From Mactromeris polynyma (lineage: Eukaryota > Mollusca > Bivalvia > Venerida > Mactridae): a DNA stretch of 64,000 nt. Made by a program: the position numbers and the translations under genes. Position 1 is the stretch's first letter. Every line of letters begins with the position of its first letter. This document shows positions 62,233-64,000 of this stretch, one piece after another. The notes beneath the pieces are model-generated. The model had not been told where the DNA came from. It ran no database searches and saw only the letters and a program-made list of their open reading frames with translations. The stretch covers positions 3,899,001 through 3,963,000 of the forward strand of contig JASFXZ010000033.1 of the NCBI GenBank assembly GCA_032209605.1, given 5' to 3'.

Positions 62233-63925
62233 TTATGGACACTTCAGACCATGGACATTTCGGACCAGACTCTTCGGACCATATTTAGGGACACTTCGGA
62301 CCATCTATATGGACACTTCGGACCATCTTTATGGACACTTCGGACCATCCATATAGATGGTCAAGTGTCCATATAGATGGTCTGAAGTTAACTTAATACT
62401 TTGTTACAACATTATTCATGTTTTAATTAACACTTGTAATGTATACTTGCTATATCAGTTATATGAGGTTATAATCTTAGTGTATTTAAACACATGTTTA
62501 TGGACACTTCGGACCATGATTTGGAGTCATTACAGGCCATCTTTAGGGACATTTCGTACCATGATTTATATTTTTTGTTTTCAATTTGTTTCAACATTAC
62601 TCACATTGTAATAATAATTTCATATTCTATCATTGTCGTGTCATGTGCACTAGCGGTTCAAGCGGTGCGCCCCCTAACATTCCCCAACCTTACATGTATG
62701 TCTGAGTATAAATTCGAAATCTTTAATTGTAAGATTTTCAAATAAGCGATTCTGAATTGGTTTTATGTTCAATAACTTAAAAACAAAACACAGTCACTGC
62801 CGTTTTATAAGGCTTGAGCAAAATAAAAAAATGACCAAAAAGTTACGACCCCCTCCCCTAACTTTCCTAAGACCAAATCCTGGATCCGCCCCTGTTGTGT
62901 ATTGTAATATTTCGTCTGACTATGTTGTATGCATAAATGTACATGTACTTACTCTCATAGAGTATGTTAATATTCATTTTGTCAACTGTATATATTGGAT
63001 GATAAGTATTTTACTTAAATCCAGAAAATAATAAATCATTATGTTCTGTTCTGTAATAAATACTTGTAAATAAGTACTTGCTATATCAGTTATATGTGAG
63101 AACATATGAGTTACTTGTACATAGATGAGACGTTAATAAACATTAAAACATATAAAATATAACTGTGAAAATTACATTGCAATTTCATTGTGTAATTGTT
63201 GACTTATTAATTGACAAATTCTTGTGAAAATCCATAAGGGGCATGAGATCTGTGTAGAAATACAACATGTTAAATATCTAATTACATGTATATAACCTAA
63301 TATATGTCTTTAAATAATGAAATGTGAAAACTGAAAGACTTTTCGTCAATTGATACGCACGTTAGAAGAAAACACAAATACATGTATTAATATAATTAAT
63401 TGTAATTATAACCCGTAATTATCATATCATCAAAGACAATTATAAAGTCTTTAATTGGCAAGGGTAATAGTGTGAAAACCATATTGATTGACAATCTTGA
63501 TTACCTGATTTTTAAAGTCATTTTAATTTTCATATGTGTGGTGTTTAGCGTATTATATAAGTAAAAATATGTCGTTATATCATACATGATTGTATAATAT
63601 CAGAAAGCCCTACAGTAATAAATTTGTCATTAAGATATTTATGTAAGTATTTATTTGCCAGTTAGTTTTTAAAATATGAATAATGGTCCGAAGTGTCCAT
63701 ATAGATGGTCCGACGTGTCCCTAAAGATAGCTCGTACTGACTCCAAATCATGGTCCGAAGTGTCCATATAGATAGCCCGTAATGACTCCAAATCATGGTC
63801 CGTAGTGTCCCTAAAGACATCCCGTAATGACTCAAAATCATGTCCGAAGTGTTCATATAGATGGTCCGAAGTGTCCCAAAAGATAGCCCGTAATGACTCC
63901 AAATCATGATCCGAAGTGTCGTAGT
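62233..63925. mobile_element. Foldback-like element with tandemly repeated inverted ends
   Basis: The left arm (62233-62567) is built from GGACACTTCGGACCAT units with TATATAGATGG or TTTAGG spacers, plus ATGATTTGGAGTCATTACAG. The right arm (63683-63925) carries the same units inverted (ATGGTCCGAAGTGTCC, CGTAATGACTCCAAATCAT). The middle is non-coding and contains a probable MITE (62647-62893). Inverted arms made of internal tandem repeats are the hallmark of foldback elements. Exact ends and target duplication are not resolved. Confidence 0.75.
62647..62893. mobile_element. MITE with CAGGGGCGGATCCAG end, nested
   Basis: CTGGATCCGCCCCTG at 62879-62893 is the reverse of the CAGGGGCGGATCCAG end seen on many animal MITEs. 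The left side (CACTAGCGGTTCAAGCGGTG then CGCCCCCTAAC, 62647 on) looks like a diverged mate. ACCCCCTCCCCTAACTTTCC near the right mirrors it. It sits in the middle of the foldback element. Confidence 0.5.
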
Positions 63926-64000
63926 AGTAGTACATGTACTGTGTTTATGAGGTCGCCCGTCGCCGCGCACATTTTTTATAATGCACTTTATGGTATTTTG
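63926..64000. other. Right edge of window
   Basis: Contains a short CG-rich patch (GGTCGCCCGTCGCCGCGCAC, about 63950-63969). Too short to assign. Confidence 0.3.

Overview
This is eukaryotic, AT-rich nuclear DNA, probably from a lophotrochozoan and most likely a bivalve mollusc. That assignment is an inference. It rests on intron-rich genes with GT-AG splice sites, invertebrate-like divergence of two conserved proteins, and a very dense load of minisatellites, MITEs and tRNA-derived SINEs. No prokaryotic genes, rRNA genes, functional tRNA genes or CRISPR arrays were seen.

Two protein-coding genes can be assembled exon by exon, and they converge tail to tail. (1) ARF6, the plasma-membrane/endosomal ADP-ribosylation factor, lies on the + strand. 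It has four coding exons: 5570-5651, 18257-18360, 20528-20726 and 21917-22059. They splice in frame to 175 codons, the usual ARF6 length, with all GTPase motifs intact. (2) SHOC2 (SUR-8), the leucine-rich-repeat scaffold of the MRAS-SHOC2-PP1 phosphatase that activates RAF, lies on the - strand. It has 16 coding exons running from 60821 down to 39668. They splice in frame to 612 codons, or 576 if the second in-frame ATG is used. A non-coding first exon and promoter of SHOC2 probably lie near 61705-61755. Both proteins act in membrane and small-GTPase signalling, but nothing in the window shows a functional link beyond adjacency.

Layout: 1-5534 is upstream sequence of ARF6 with two tRNA-like SINEs. 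5535-22059 is ARF6, whose 12.6 kb first intron carries large minisatellites and MITEs. 22060-39667 is the space between the two stop codons; it holds both 3' UTRs (ends not determined) and several tandem arrays, including a near-perfect 21 x 39 bp array at 30.5-31.4 kb. 39668-61750 is SHOC2, with minisatellites or transposon-like inverted-repeat elements in most long introns. 61760-64000 is upstream of SHOC2 and contains a foldback-like inverted repeat element.

The most interesting pattern is the origin of the arrays. The 56/63 bp satellite at 11.8-13.0 kb runs into a remnant of a Tc1/mariner-type transposase and seems to be an amplified piece of it. The 39 bp satellite at 15.5-16.05 kb is an amplified half of a small MITE that also exists as single copies elsewhere in the window. 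A second notable signal is at ARF6 intron 1. The bases just after the donor site still read like the coding sequence at the start of exon 2, which may be a trace of how that intron arose. Nearly all long open reading frames outside the two genes are by-products of tandem repeats whose period is a multiple of three.
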